A DNA stretch of 64,000 bases from Crossaster papposus (GCA_037893245.1 JBAIAA010000318.1:992001-1056000), one strand, 5' to 3'; positions 14,201 through 24,735 are shown, counted from the stretch's first letter. Notes: a model not told the origin generated them from the sequence alone. Program-made: numbers and translations.

Positions 14201-15854
14201 CTGCCACGGACTGATGAATATCGAGGTAAGTAGCTATTAATTAAACACAGTGGTGATTCCAAAATCTACGTTTCTTACGGAGTAGGTGACCTGCCCCCCA
14301 CGAAATCTGAGTAAAGTTGACGTTTTGATATTTTGAGATATTGTTATTTCCAGATTCTTTTAATTGTTAGGTTTAAAATGACATATAATTTATTGGGTAA
14401 AAGAGTATTTAAAAATATATAATATTGAGCAAAACCAGCGGTCATTACACACATTAAATTAAGAATAGTTACTGAGAAAACACACTACATTATACTTCTT
14501 GGGTACGCTCAGTAAAATTAAATTTAGATTTGTTCTGCTAATCTTTTGCAAAAAATACTTGGTAGGAATCGTATCATGCCAAAACGCCCAACAAACGATT
14601 CCCCACTGTCTAATCGGCTATTTTCAATCATAACTTAATATAGCATGACGCCGTTTTCGTGGGAGCAGGTCACATGAATAATCTTCCTACAGAACAAATT
14701 ATACCGTATAGTCTATTCAAACTCGTCGAATTCCGGTTAGACAGGCAGATTGGTGTATCAATAATGTCCAATTGATGACAACATGCAGCATTAAATTTGG
14801 CACACAGTCGGAGTATGACATGAACAAGATATTTAGCTGTAGAGCCATCGCAGATTTGCCATTTGAAGAAATATAGGTAGAATAACAAGCTATGACTACC
14901 ATTTGGAAAATTTAAAACAAAATTGCTTGTTATTTCGATTTTGAAGGATGCTCCAAACCATTCAACTTCGTTTTCCGAGTATGCAAAAACACATGCGTCA
15001 TGCGATTTCTACAAAACAAATTAACAATCCATGACAAATTTGAATTTCAAACTAATTCGAATATCTCTAAATGAAACTGAACGCCCTGGAGGTGAACAAG
15101 AACCACCGAATTGGAACCATGACCAAAATTGTACATTCAAACACAAATTTGAATGATTTTCTTTACGAACTGGATTGAGTAAACGTATAGATTTTCCTTT
15201 TAATGTAAGTTTTTCCGGCTGTTGAAAAACATTTGTTATTCTAATTCCTCAACTCTTACATTCAAGTCACACTTTTTTAGGCACCAGGTTGAGAATATTT
15301 GTCATTACCGTTCAAATTTGCCTGAGCAATTTTATGCCAATCAATTTCAAACTTATGTTAAATAAGTTAGTCTGTTGTGTGTTTAAGTCAAGCACACATA
15401 TCAGACTAATTTATTAACATAAGTTTGAAATTGAACGATTCTCAATCCATTGGTATACGTAGTTTTGGCCTCACCATAGTAGAAGTGTGCCACCTAGTAG
15501 AAGTGTGCTTGTCCGTTTAGATATACACGTCCGTTTTTTTGGGGGCCATCCTGTTAATTATATAATAGCTGAAGCAAATAATGCTATTGCATAAGTCATC
15601 TTAGAACTGTTCACAGTCCGCCTCATTCTGTTAATTGTAACACCGTTTTTTGGCAAATTATACTGGGACAATTTTTGTTTTAAACAGCTTCATTTGATCC
15701 CGTGTAGGTCCAGAAAGCATTGAAGCGGCGGCGAGCTAACAAGGTCTCGGGCCTAGGGGCATCGTCATCTGAGCCCACGCAGTCACAGTCTGGCTCGAAG
15801 AAGACCATGGCGACCGTAATTGGTAGCGAGGGCGACAAGGACGACCGAATGTAA
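2175..15854 (+). CDS. Adhesion G-protein-coupled receptor (class B2), 3' half, 12 exons
   Basis: Exons: 2175-2286, 3862-3929, 4588-4702, 5581-5675, 6600-6702, 9968-10118, 10607-10670, 11117-11186, 12052-12137, 13346-13466, 14184-14225, 15708-15854. All have AG acceptors and GT donors, and the phases join without a break into 390 codons plus TAA. In order they encode the end of a GAIN domain, a GPS motif (CSFWN, then CFCGHNTSFAVLL), seven membrane helices and a 48-residue cytoplasmic tail rich in K, R and S. Family hallmarks: cysteine at the start of TM3 (AVCRII), SAAFSWMLIEG in TM3, GLCWLS in the second extracellular loop, LGLSWIFGLLA in TM6, YLFVILNSSQGIFVFICHG in TM7. The family consists of plasma-membrane receptors that self-cleave at the GPS and signal through a tethered agonist. 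The N-terminal ligand-binding exons are not identified, so the subfamily cannot be named. No ortholog symbol is claimed. Confidence 0.9.
2442..2825 (+). mobile_element. TIR element with an internal tRNA-like promoter, copy 1
   Basis: The ends are inverted (CTAACCGATGTAGCGGTT on the left; CGCTACACTGTTTAG on the right, with GGAAGWCAC-like extensions). Inside lies an A box TAGCATAGTTGG at 2,608 and a B box GGTTCGAAACC at 2,652, spaced as in a tRNA. It lies in the GPCR intron between the GAIN and GPS exons. Confidence 0.7.
3637..3797 (-). mobile_element. tRNA-derived SINE, antisense copy lacking the B box
   Basis: Same family as 11,550-11,830. On the minus strand it reads GTTGGCGTAGCGG...CCGCTGTGACCCTGGGCCAA. 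About 17 bp that hold the B box in the other copy are missing. The tail is the (ATT)n run at its left. Confidence 0.75.
3862..3929 (+). CDS. aGPCR exon: first half of GPS motif
   Basis: Reads DAAVGLEDKIATRQCSFWNT and then TL. CxFWN is the signature opening of the GPS cleavage motif. Acceptor CCCCACAG, donor AAA|GTAAGC, ending in phase 2. Confidence 0.88.
4588..4702 (+). CDS. aGPCR exon: second half of GPS motif, cleavage site and tethered agonist
   Basis: Reads EWSINGCRTV, then a serine/threonine stretch, then NCFCGHNTSFAVLLQ. The two cysteine pairs and the tryptophans of the GPS are present. Self-cleavage is expected before T in GHN|TSFAVLL. The His at -2 is conserved, and Asn replaces the usual Leu at -1. 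TSFAVLLQ is the predicted tethered agonist. The donor GTCACG is weak beyond the GT, but phase 0 joins TM1 correctly. Confidence 0.88.
5581..5675 (+). CDS. aGPCR exon: TM1
   Basis: Encodes GNDHALNVLSLVLGIVSIIC and then LALTLILYAYLR, a single hydrophobic helix with the family pattern ALxxLSxxG...LTLxxY. Acceptor TTTTTCAG, donor AAG|GTCAGA. Confidence 0.9.
6600..6702 (+). CDS. aGPCR exon: intracellular loop 1 and TM2
   Basis: Encodes LFKFLQIKVHANLVASLLMA followed by QLLFLTGINATENL, matching the family TM2 pattern IHxNLxxSLLxAQLLFLxGI. Phase 1 start, phase 0 end, donor GTCAGT. Confidence 0.9.
9377..9610. mobile_element. TTAA-flanked 234-bp MITE, copy 1
   Basis: Flanked by TTAA on both sides, with ends CCAGTTCGCGCCGG and CCGGCGCGAACTGG. 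Identical over its whole length, as far as I can read, to 31,400-31,633. Non-coding. TTAA and CC-ended TIRs fit a piggyBac-mobilised element. It lies in the intron between the TM2 and TM3 exons. Confidence 0.9.
9630..9789. mobile_element. 160-bp palindromic MITE flanked by TTAAA
   Basis: Two arms of about 70 bp (GGTAATAACAGTGCGAGGAC on the left, its complement on the right) around a short loop near 9,705-9,718, with TTAAA repeated on both sides. It would form a very stable hairpin in DNA or in the GPCR pre-mRNA. Confidence 0.85.
9968..10118 (+). CDS. aGPCR exon: TM3 and start of TM4
   Basis: Encodes AVCRIITVLMQLFFSAAFSW followed by MLIEGGLLFQRATMV and the start of TM4 (KMLILMLIGWG). It contains the TM3 cysteine that pairs with extracellular loop 2 and the class-typical FSWMLxEG. 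The donor is a perfect GTAAGT. Confidence 0.93.
10125..10560 (-). mobile_element. Second tRNA-like SINE family, antisense, interrupted
   Basis: Contains GATGTCAGCGCTCAATTCG, GGGTGGAGAGAGGCATCTGT and GAATTCGAACCC (an antisense B box), as in the copy at 22,115-22,425. Split by the 155-bp TIR element at 10,276-10,430. It lies between the TM3 and TM4 exons. Confidence 0.65.
10276..10430. mobile_element. 155-bp TIR element inside a SINE, 9-bp duplication
   Basis: The ends contain GTCAGACAAGTCGACCGTTG and its inverted partner. The host SINE sequence CTCAATTCG is repeated on both sides (10,267-10,275 and 10,431-10,439). Internal repeats of TCGAGTTGTCTCAACGGTCG occur. Confidence 0.75.
10607..10670 (+). 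CDS. aGPCR exon: rest of TM4
   Basis: Encodes VPLLLTILSFAVGYHQYGIY, the family's GWGxPLL...YG segment. It is 64 bp, phase 1 in and phase 2 out, with donor GTATGT. Confidence 0.88.
11117..11186 (+). CDS. aGPCR exon: extracellular loop 2 and TM5
   Basis: Encodes LCWLSARHGQIWAFFTLVIV then VIL. CWLS with a downstream WAF is diagnostic for adhesion/secretin GPCRs. Donor GTAAGT. Confidence 0.92.
11550..11830 (+). mobile_element. tRNA-derived SINE, sense copy
   Basis: A box region AGTTGGCGTAGCGG at 11,552 and B box GGTTCGAATCCC at 11,597, then a conserved body (GTGGATTGAGTTTTCAGTCC, TTTTTCTCCAACCTCTGAAA) and an AAT-rich tail. It lies in the intron between the TM5 and loop-3 exons. Confidence 0.8.
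12052..12137 (+). CDS. aGPCR exon: end of TM5 and intracellular loop 3
   Basis: Encodes VNAVVVGVVLRTFLSLKMNK followed by DKDNADRI. The charged loop matches the expected third intracellular loop. Phase 0 in, phase 2 out. Confidence 0.85.
12138..13345. other. GPCR intron between loop 3 and TM6 exons
   Basis: Low-complexity (TTTTGTTTGGG) near 12,810-12,860 and an (ATACATGTAT)-like patch near 13,290-13,330. No gene seen. Confidence 0.6.
13346..13466 (+). CDS. aGPCR exon: TM6 and start of TM7
   Basis: Encodes ASFRAVIVLVPTLGLSWIFG followed by LLAETSPVFEYLFVILNSSQ. LGLSWIFG and YLFVILNS are the strongest family signatures in the gene. Confidence 0.94.
13715..13905. repeat. Degenerate telomere-like repeat
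   Basis: Irregular GGGTTAG, GGGTTAGAGTTCGTGTTT and TTAGGGTTAAGGTTAGGG units in the intron between the TM6/TM7 and TM7-end exons. Related to the animal telomere unit TTAGGG but diverged. Confidence 0.6.
14184..14225 (+). CDS. aGPCR micro-exon: end of TM7
   Basis: 42 bp encoding GIFVFICHGLMNIE, the conserved end of TM7 (GxFIFxxHxxxNxE). Acceptor ATCACAG, donor GTAAGT. Phase 0 on both sides, so skipping it would keep the frame but destroy TM7. Confidence 0.92.
14226..15707. other. Last GPCR intron
   Basis: A/T-rich. Apart from the hairpin at 15,341-15,433 I see nothing functional. Confidence 0.6.
15341..15433. repeat. Hairpin in the last GPCR intron
   Basis: CAATTTCAAACTTATGTTAA and its inverted copy form arms of about 40 bp with a short loop. 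Probably a small foldback MITE. Confidence 0.7.
15708..15854 (+). CDS. aGPCR terminal coding exon: cytoplasmic tail
   Basis: Encodes VQKALKRRRANKVSGLGASS and a Ser/Gln/Lys-rich tail ending DKDDRM before TAA at 15852-15854. V(Q)xxLKRR is the usual junction just after TM7. The tail is short (48 residues). The first AATAAA I see downstream is near 17,525, so the 3' UTR length is unknown. Confidence 0.88.
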   Translation, partial: VQKALKRRRANKVSGLGASSSEPTQSQSGSKKTMATVIGSEGDKDDRM

Positions 15855-16189
15855 TCGTGTACGTACGGCCCCAGTCAAAGTCCAGCTGTTTCGGGCTTTA
15901 AAACACGAGGAATGCTACTTGCCACTGCACCATGTGTTCCTTTACTGCACCAAATCTACACCCAATGTCATAGCTTTGCTAAACTACAAAATAGACAATA
16001 CACCTAGACATACATAGAATTACAGTTGTCTTTTATTTCAACGTTACGAACCTCACAACACAGAGGTCCTTTACAGCAACTTATGCTAGACTTCTGCTGT
16101 TGTTGCCGCCAAATCTAGCCAATCTTTTAAGAAAATTGTTCATAATGTTTTTCTTAATATGCCACCTGCTAACAATTTATGAACTCTAG

Positions 16190-16590
16190 CTGATCCAGCA
16201 GGCCCCGCTACTCGAAACAGTTACTACTAGTAATAATAACAATGGGCTAATCATATACCTATTGGAAGCCGTGAAACTGAATAGCGAAGGATGCCACATT
16301 ATTACCCAGGTCATCGGGCCCACGAAACATTCCAAATACCATTTTCGCTCCCTGGGGAGTATACAGCTCGATGCTACCATTTCGGCGCAATTAGCTAAAT
16401 CAACCACAATAACCATCTCCGCCCTCACAGGTACCAATTACTCCTGGGTATAGAGAAACAATGAGTGACAAAAGTGCCCTGCCCAAGGTCACACGTATAT
16501 AGTCCCACGCTGGACTCGAACCCACAACCTGCATCTTTACCTAGATAATACAAATTCATTGCTCCAGACCACGAAGCCACGGCACTCCAA
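16190..16590 (-). mobile_element. tRNA-like SINE, antisense, downstream of the GPCR
   Basis: On the minus strand the tRNA head reads TGGCTTCGTGGTCTGG (A box) and GGTTCGAGTCC (B box). The body includes TGGGTAATAATGTGGCAT. It may lie in the GPCR 3' UTR. Confidence 0.65.
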
Positions 16591-17570
16591 GAAGTACACG
16601 ATTTTAAGGTCCGGCAAATTGTCGCCATTTTGTTCGACAAACAATGTCCACTTTAGCATGTACCGCCATCAATTTTCAGGTTTTCACAGAAAGCTACATA
16701 CGAATTTTCCTTTTAGATTTGTTTTAGGAATGAGAATTATTAAGACTATGGGCGGAATCTGCACGCTATAAGTAATACCTTACGGAAGCGGATATTCCGT
16801 TAATTTTTTTTTTAATATTATATTTATTTTTTATTAATTTTGTTAGGGGGGAGGGGGGGTGGGAGTTGTACCATATGCCTACGTAGCACAAAGCCAATTA
16901 CGACGTAGGGTCTGGGGCCCGCTTAACGGCCGGTTCATACTTCATGCGAATGCGATGCAAATTTTAATCGGTTTTATTTGTTTTGCGATACAATCAACTT
17001 TGATCAGCAGCCCCAAAGGAGGAAGGGGTGCAACAACAACCCGCCCTCTTCTATCCGCCACTCATACTACTACTTAGTTTAAATAGCACTAACCGTTTAT
17101 TGTAATTATTTAATTTTTAATTAACAACTGTAGTTTGTGTATATAGATGTAAATACAAAGATGCATATATTTCAGTTATTATCACATTATTATCACATTA
17201 TTCGAAAGTTCCCAGTCAGCACAAGTCGTGATATTAACGTTAACAATAGTTAATTTGGTTGATGTCTAATTTTGGTTTAATAATTGCATTACAAATGAAC
17301 GTTCACTTAAAGTCAGTTTTGTTAAAATTGTAAAATCATTTATTATATTGGTGGTGTATATTGGTGGCGCCCTTGATGGCTGCACCTTTCTTTTCTTTTT
17401 GTTGTCTGATCTGTGGCAAAAAGCTTCTTTTATGTGTGATTGCGTGCTTGTGTGTGATTTTAACTACGAACTGCTACCCTGTAAGTACTCCTGGATTTCA
17501 TTGACCATGGTTTTGTGTCGACAGAATAAAGCCCTTTGATGACATTTTGACTTTATTGTTTTTTTGACTT

Positions 17571-18761
17571 TTGAACTGCGGGGGATCATATTTTTTTATG
17601 TGCAGCCACCATTGTCTAGTACCCAGTATCATGATGACTCATATAACGTACTATATACGCACACTTCTGGCTATTAACAATACGGTTGCACGCACGTCTG
17701 TAGCCCGACCATTCAACCCGGAGAAGTGGCATGAAGTTAAGCTGCTTAAAATCGCATGTTCAACGAAGAGGGGCTTTCGTAGAGGCAGATTACGTAATAG
17801 TTTTTCAATTCCAACGTTGATTAATGCTCAACGTCAGTCTGTAATAAAGCCCGCCCGTACACCTGTATATGAAGCAAAATTAGTCCAAGTTCCTGTGCAG
17901 AAGCTGCCTGCTGCAAATAATGCACACAAATCACAGATAGCGATATGGAATGCGCACTCACTGACACGAAAAACTACTTCCATCACTGATTTCATCATCG
18001 GTGAAAAAATAGACCTTTTTGCCATCACTGAATCTTGGCTATCAGGCGATGATCGTGACAGCCATTCACTTGCTGAAGTAAGCAAAACATTGCCTCATTT
18101 CAACATTTACAATCAACCTCGTGCCCAGGGTAGAGGAGGCGGTTTATGCCTTTTTGCTCATCAAGGCTTTGTTGTCAAGCAAAATCTGCAAAAGTTTCAG
18201 TCATTCGAACACATGGATTTCGATGTGTCAGTTGGTGGTTCGTCTGTCAGACTTTTTATTATCTATCGACCACCACCTTCACAAACCAATAAGCTGACCA
18301 GTGTCATGTTCTTCAGGGACTTTTCCACTTTACTAGAGACAATAACCATACATCCTGGCCGTATAATTATGACTGGCGATTTCAATTTCCATATGGACGT
18401 CGAGAATGACCGAGATGCTACCACACTTCGAGAAATATTGAATTCTTCAAGTCTCCAGCAACATGTCATTGGGTCGACCCACCGACTTGGCTATACTCTC
18501 GATCTCGTGATCACCAGGACATCAGAAGATGTGGTCACCAACATCGACATTGTCCAAGGTCTCCCTTCAGATCACTATGCGGTCAAGTGCCATTTTGATA
18601 TATCCCGTCCTCATTCTGTGAAGAAGTTGGTCAAGTTTCGTGAGCTACGGAATATAGATGTAGCCAAACTCAATAGTGACATTGATGATTCAATCATTGG
18701 TAATATGTCACCAGGTGATGCTGAGCGAGTTGCTGGATGTACATGCACCAATCAAATCTAG
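17571..18761 (+). pseudogene. LINE endonuclease segment
   Basis: 396 codons. The N-terminal 120 residues are basic and unrecognised. The endonuclease starts at about residue 123 (IAIWNAHSLTRK) with the catalytic Glu in FAITESWLSGDD, then GGGLCLFAHQG, TGDFNFHMD (about residue 268) and the C-terminal SDHYAVKCHF (about residue 333). These are the standard motifs of LINE AP-type endonucleases, which nick target DNA for primed reverse transcription. A frameshift near 18,715 separates it from the next segment. Confidence 0.88.
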
Positions 18762-19353
18762 GCTCGTAACCCTACGCCCAAATGCTCCATGGTATTCCAG
18801 TGCTCTTCGAGTGATTAAGGTGAAACGTCGCCAACGCGAACGTGCCTGGATTGCCTCGGGTCTTGAAGTTGATAAACAGCTGTACAACGATCAATGCAAG
18901 GAGTATAGAAGGATGTTGGAGCAGGCAAAGTGTTCATACTATCGGACGAAACTGGCTGGCTGTGATGTTCGACAACTTTTTCAGTTTGTTGACAGCTTAT
19001 TCAAAGCTAATACGAGTACACGCCAAATCCTACCTCCACATGACTGTGCTCAGACGCTGGCAAACGACATGGTGGGTTTCTTTCACAACAAAATCAAGAC
19101 TCTCCGCAGTTATCTTGATATTCCTCAGCCTGTCATATCTGTCGACACTTGTGAATCATGTGAAAGTACATTTAGTTCATTCCGTGCAGTCTCTGAAACT
19201 GCAGTTCGCAAAATAATCAAGGAATCAGGAATGAAGTCATGTTCACTTGATCCACTGCCTGGCACATTCCTTACTCAATGCATTGACACTCCACTGCCTT
19301 GCATCACAAACATCGTCAACAAATCGCTGACCACTGGACAAAATGCCATCTGA
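18676..19353 (+). pseudogene. LINE linker and N-terminal reverse transcriptase segment
   Basis: Reads SELLDVHAPIKSRLVTLRPN followed by APWYS, the typical CR1/L2 linker after the endonuclease. It continues to KIIKESGMKSCSLDPLPGTF, the SxxKSCxLDPxP block at the start of the RT, and ends by frameshift near 19,343. Confidence 0.85.
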
Positions 19354-19933
19354 ACTGAAAACTACAAGAGTTGTCCCGTTGATCAAGAAACCATCTCTCG
19401 ATGCCAAACAATTTAATAACTACAGACCCATATCAAACCTGAAATTTGTATTCAAAACAATTGAAAGGGTTGCATCTTCCCAGTTGAATGTCTATCTACA
19501 GCGGAATGAACTGTATGGCGAAAGACAGTCGGCATATCGTAGATTTCACTCAACTGAGACAGCGCTTGTTCGAGTACAGAATGATCTTATCCAAGCTGTT
19601 GATCGCCACCAGGAAGCTGTTTTAATGTTGCTTGATTTCTCTGCGGCGTTTGATACAATTGATCATCAAATATTACTCAGACGTCTGCATAGTCGCTATG
19701 GGATCTCAGGCTCTGCACTTGGCTGGTTTTCGTCATACTTACAAGGCCGTCGTCAGTTCGTGGACATTTGCGGCGTTACGTCAGCAGAGTTTCTTCTTGA
19801 AGAGGGTGTCCCACAGGGGTCTGTGCTTGGAACTACCGTTTTCACATTGTATTCTGCTCCGATCAGCGATATCATCAACAATCACGGAATTAACCACATG
19901 ATTTATGAAGATGATACGCAGCTTTATCTATAG
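19343..19933 (+). pseudogene. LINE reverse transcriptase catalytic segment
   Basis: Contains NNYRPISNLKFVFKTIERV, LMLLDFSAAFDTIDH (first catalytic Asp), EGVPQGSVLG and the active-site motif YEDD at about 19,904, where the family usually has YADD. It ends in a stop three residues after DTQLYL because of a 2-base shift near 19,936. Confidence 0.9.
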
Positions 19934-19953
19934 TATTCAATCCATCGGAGCGC

Positions 19954-20751
19954 ATGGAAGCCATCACCACCCTTGAAAAATGTGTCACTGGCATCAAAGC
20001 CTGGGATGTCTGCAACAAAATGGTGTTTTATGACTCAAAGACAGAGATTGTTCATCTCAGTTCTCGATTTGTAAAAACACCATCCTTGCCTTCCATCATG
20101 GTTGGAGAAGTGAGTGTTGAAGCATCTAGCCCGGCCAGAGATCTCGGTGTTGTCATTGACAGCACTTTGGAGATGAAAGACCATGTTCTTGCGGTCACAA
20201 AATCTGCTTCATTTGCTCTGCATAAAATCAGTAAGATTCGCAGGTACCTTGACAAACACGCAACAGAACGACTTCTACATGCATTTGTGACTTCTCGGTT
20301 GGACTATTGCAACAGTCTTCTCTGTGGTATCCCTACATGTGACATTGCAAAGTTGCAAAGGATTCAAAATTCTGCTGCCAGGCTTATCATACGCACTAAA
20401 TATCGGGACCACATACAACCAGTGCTATATAATATGCATTGGTTGCCTGTTGCCCAGAGGATCGACTTCAAAATCTTGCTACTCACCTATAAAATCTTGA
20501 ATGAGTTTGCACCAGTCTACCTGAATGAGATCGTCACAAAATACCAACCTAGTCGTAGTCTCCGGTCATCATCACAACATCTCCTACGCCAACCAGCGCG
20601 AGGACGCACTGCTTATTACAGTGATCGTGCGTTCTCGCTCTCAGCTCCAAGGCTCTGGAACAATCTGCCGCCCCACATTCGTGACTCCAATTCACTGGAG
20701 CATTTTATGAATATTCTTAAGACACATCTTTTTAACATTGCTTTTAGTTAG
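19954..20751 (+). pseudogene. LINE RT thumb and C-terminal segment
   Basis: 265 codons, with CVTGIKAWDVCNKMVFYDSKTE (the family WMxxNxLxLNxxKTE block), VSVEASSPARDLGVVIDSTL, FVTSRLDYCNSLLCG and RIQNSAARLI. The tail includes HWLPVAQRIDFKILLLTYK and DRAFSLSAPRLWNNLPPHI, the standard end of CR1/L2 ORF2. Ends at TAG just before the 3' UTR. Confidence 0.9.
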
Positions 20752-21031
20752 ATATCTGTTTTAATTCATTAACGCATTCCTTTCGTTGTTTTTGTATGTT
20801 GTTTTTAATTAGGTTACGTTTGTGTTTAATACGTGTCAATTAATTCAATACTAGTATTTTGTGCCATTATATGTGACTTTTGCCAATTTTAAATTATCAT
20901 CTTTGAAGCATTAGATTTTAACTACCAAATTTTTACCACAGGAATATTTTATTATGCTAATCAATGTTTTATTTTCTGACCTATGTACAGCGCTTTGAGG
21001 CCTTTTAATTAAGATGGAAGCCGCTGTATAA

Positions 21032-21073
<42 letters not shown>

Positions 21074-21099
21074 GATTCAAGTACGTTGTTTTAACGCCG

Positions 21100-21870
21100 T
21101 AGATTTCATGTTACTTGTTTCTGTGAGATGAGAAGTTAACGTTAATCGAACGTAGTTATTAGGTTAGTACCAATTAACGATTCGTTTTCCGTTATGCTTT
21201 CAACGTTAAAACAAGTTTAAATTGGATATGTAAGGTTGGTTCGAGAATAGTTTACTGTATAACGTTGCAACATCGTTTTTATGGTAGTTCACTTTAAAAC
21301 GTTAAAAATCGTTTGGGGAGGTTGGCGAAATTGGATGAACCAAAATTCGTTAAAGAACGTTACAGCACATATGAAGCACAATATGTGGCAGAGAAAACCC
21401 CCCTCTTTTGTGTTCACCATTGTGTTCCCGGAATCTCAGGAATTCCTTTAAGGTTTCAAGAGGGGATGAGTTAGGTTACAATAGTGTTGAGTGTGTATAA
21501 GGTATAGGGATAAGAGGGGGTACCCCTCTGGCACATGTCGTGCTGGGTATATTACAGCAACGTTTACTGATGTTCAGCGAGGTTGGTTGAACCAATGTTC
21601 GCAAACAAAAACACGTTAAAGCAATGTTTACAGGAGGTTAGCGAGGTTGGTTAAACAACCGTTTAATAAACGTTTACCCTAACCATCCTCAATCCTCAAA
21701 AATCAATATGATTTTGCACGCATCATAGGAAGTTAAGGTTAAAGCACCGTTTGTGGAAGGCTAACGAGGTTGGTTGAACCAAGGTTAGCTAAAAATCGTT
21801 GCACCATTGTTTGCACGTTTGTAAACGTTAATACTAATAGTTTGTTTCAACGATTCGCTGCGGGTTATTT
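21100..21870. repeat. Degenerate tandem repeat with AACGTT and GAGGTTGGTTGAACC motifs
   Basis: Motifs such as GCGAGGTTGGTTGAACC and AACGTTA recur at irregular 40-60-bp spacing after the LINE tail, interrupted at about 21,370-21,560. No coding. Confidence 0.5.
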
Positions 21871-22114
21871 GTCGACTATATAAATGAGAACTACTACAAT
21901 GGGGTTGTGATATTTTCAGTATAACCATGCCAACATTGATCCATTGTATTAAAGATCAAAGTAGTACTTCACTGTCTAAACAGTGCGGAGGCCTATATTA
22001 AACGCGCATGCGTCAACCACGGTAACACACTTTTTAATTTTCTCAGCAAACTAAGGCATCATTTCCTCAATTTTTGAGGATTTGTTTGATTGATAGTCTA
22101 ATTTGACATATATA

Positions 22115-22425
22115 TATATAATAATAATAATTGTCGTGCTTATATATAGCAGGGAATTAATTGCAATTGTAAAGCGCTTTGAGATCGTTGATACGATAGT
22201 AAGCGATAAGCACGACGATGATCAGGTCACGGGCGAGGCGGCAGACGATATCAGCGCTCAATTAGCCTCGACCCTCTCAGGTACTTATTTATACTCATTG
22301 GTGGAGAGAGGCAGTTATTGTGTCTTGCCCAAGGGCACAAATGCCATGTTTCAAACAGGGCTCGAACCCGCGCACCCTCGTAAGTTCACGAGTCGAACAC
22401 CTAAACCATTGAACATTTCAGACAC
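22115..22425 (-). mobile_element. Second tRNA-like SINE family, antisense copy
   Basis: An (AT)n/(AAT)n tail, then AAAGCGCTTTGAGATCG (a LINE-like 3' motif), GATATCAGCGCTCAATTAGC and GGGCTCGAACCCGCGCACC (antisense tRNA B region). The shared AGCGCTTTGAG motif with the LINE at 17.6-21.1 kb suggests the SINE uses that LINE type. Confidence 0.65.
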
Positions 22426-22520
22426 ACAGGAAGGCAAAAGGTGTTGGGCATTCGAGTCTCGGACAGCCCAACAATATGACTGCCATTGTATATGTTATTG
22501 CAACAAAGCAGTCCGGCGTG

Positions 22521-22832
22521 ATTGACCATTTGCGTGTGGAATTTAAATAATATCTGGTACACTGACTTGTCCACACAGCTTGGCATAGTTTGACTTTAAA
22601 TTATCCAGACCACATACACTGTTGCTATATCACGTGATTCGGGGCAAGCTCTTGCATAGTTACGTTGGAGATGCTCAGCACCAATACATTGTTCACAATG
22701 GTTGAGAATGGTACAAAGACACCCGACCATTCCAGAGCCGGGGTTGCTGGAATTTAAATGTAAACTGTGCCAAGCTGCGTGAACAAGTCAGTGTACCAGA
22801 TATTATTCAAATTCCACACGCAAATTGTCAAT
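22521..22832. mobile_element. MITE with about 85-bp inverted arms
   Basis: The left arm from ATTGACCATTTGCGTGTGGA pairs with the right arm ending TCCACACGCAAATTGTCAAT. Matching continues through the TAATATCTGGTACACTGACT stretch. No clear target duplication and no coding. Confidence 0.7.
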
Positions 22833-24735
22833 TGTATATGGTATTGTATTACATATTCATGAGATCCTGTCACATGGTACCACACCACCAATCAATGACA
22901 GCAAAAATGACCGGAGGTCGCGTGCACTGTATCATCTGCATGACTGGAGTAATATGTATAATGCGCGTGACGTCATTTCTAAGCACGCTGATTGGATGAG
23001 ATGCCATATTTGGAATTACACCGGACTGCAAAAATGGCAATAAAGGAGTCCACACGAAGCTCGACAACATGTTTTCTTCATTAGTTAAACCATTGCTACG
23101 ACGTCACGCTATTGTTAAAAGTGTGGATTCGTATCTACGAATCAACGCTTTGGACAATAACAGTGGATTCGTATCGGTTTTTATCTTGCCTACATTTGTA
23201 ACAATTACGAATCCACGGTTATTCAATTACTCAACCCTAATCCAACCCTGATTACCAAATAATAAAATAAACATGTTTGTCTTTTTTTTAGAAGGAAGGA
23301 GGAGGCCTTTTTTTCTTTTCTTTTTAATAGCCGCTCGACACATTTTAATATGGGTCATGTAGTGAACATGTCACGCCCTATCATTCTATTTGAAATTAAA
23401 ACATGTCTCACCCACGAATACAAATCAAAATTCATGTGGGTCGATCATGTATGCACCATACACGTCACACCCTAGCCTTCCCATTAGAAACAAATATATT
23501 TTCACAGCACGTACACAGTGATGCTAAAGTCCAAATTACGATCTTAAAATTGTATTATCTTTTTTAATTGGCTTTTTCGCAATTTTGCGAAAAAGCCTTT
23601 GTTTTTGTTCTGATTTTTGTTTTACTTCTTTTTTCTTTTTCTTTTTGGGACCAAAATGCAATAGACTTTGTACACGTTCTTTCGTACAAGCACTTTTCAT
23701 AACAAGTCGTATCCAAACAAAACTTAACCCAAGTGAAGGGGTCTATAGTGAGCTCGTGTCTAGCAGACAGACATCATCAGGGGGTAACGTGACGTCATAT
23801 TACATTATTTAATCTTTGAAAATCGATAACAAATCACGCGCAAAAGACCGGGACTTTAGGTTTGTGGCAATTGATAGGATAATCCAGGATCTTCATTTTA
23901 TCTCGTGTGTGAGAAATCACGTGACCCTTCCTTTCGGTCCAAACAGAAAGTGCCTTATAATTTGAAAGTGAAAAATGATATGAACTTACTTTAAACGATG
24001 TTAGTGTTTGGCTAGTGTACTTTTCAAAATAATTACCGGCGACGTCATAACATGTTATAGCACCCTCTGGCGGCAGGTTCAAAATTAATATTCAGTTGAT
24101 GTGTGTGGCGAAGTTTGCTGAAATCACTTTATAATTGATGTATATAATAGCTTCATGTTAGAAACAATTTGACTGGGAGACAAAAAATATGACGTCACCA
24201 GACCAGAAGTTAGAATGAATAGACTTGAAGCCATCATTCAATTGTATTACGTTTTAAGACCTTGAAGCCATATCTCAGCAACGGATCATGCTAAAATAAA
24301 AATAATTGTGATTGGGTTGGTTAGGTAGTTCACCAAAAGTTTACAAATGTGTGACGTTATCGTGTTAATCACTTTAAATTACCTTGAATCTGTTTAAATA
24401 ACCTAAATTCGTTTTCATTACTTTTAATGTGTTTAAAATTCCTTTTGAATGGTTTTTACGGGGGGGGGGGGTGAAAAGGCCCTATGTTCTGTTCCTCGAA
24501 CAGACGTATTATTATTATTTTTTTAAAGATAATAACATTTATTATTTTTGTGAAAAAAAAGAAAAAAGGAGGCGGCCTCTAAAAAAAGAAGCGCGCGGTG
24601 ACGCTAAACATATTAATTGTTTTAGTTGGCCTTATGTAAATTACGTCTATGGCCACGATACATGCATGCCTTTTCATCTCCACTCAACTGGGTAGTTAAT
24701 AACAATACTTCTTTTGACGCAATGGTTTAAGTCAG

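Larger units (their letters stand above)
17560..21073 (+). mobile_element. CR1/L2-type LINE, nearly full length, with ATT tail
   Basis: A non-LTR retrotransposon in the + direction, with an apurinic-like endonuclease domain then a reverse transcriptase. The 3' UTR contains the AGCGCTTTGAGGCC motif common at CR1/L2 3' ends, followed by an (ATT)n microsatellite at about 21,031-21,073. The coding region is broken into four overlapping open segments by three frameshifts (near 18.72, 19.34 and 19.94 kb). The 5' end is not fixed; I see no sharp boundary upstream of the first Met at 17,571. It lies downstream of the GPCR on the same strand, outside its coding region. Confidence 0.9.

Noticed and set aside
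22330-22420. tRNA gene on the minus strand
   Set aside because: Only the B-box half is tRNA-like. The acceptor arm does not pair and the stretch continues into a SINE body.
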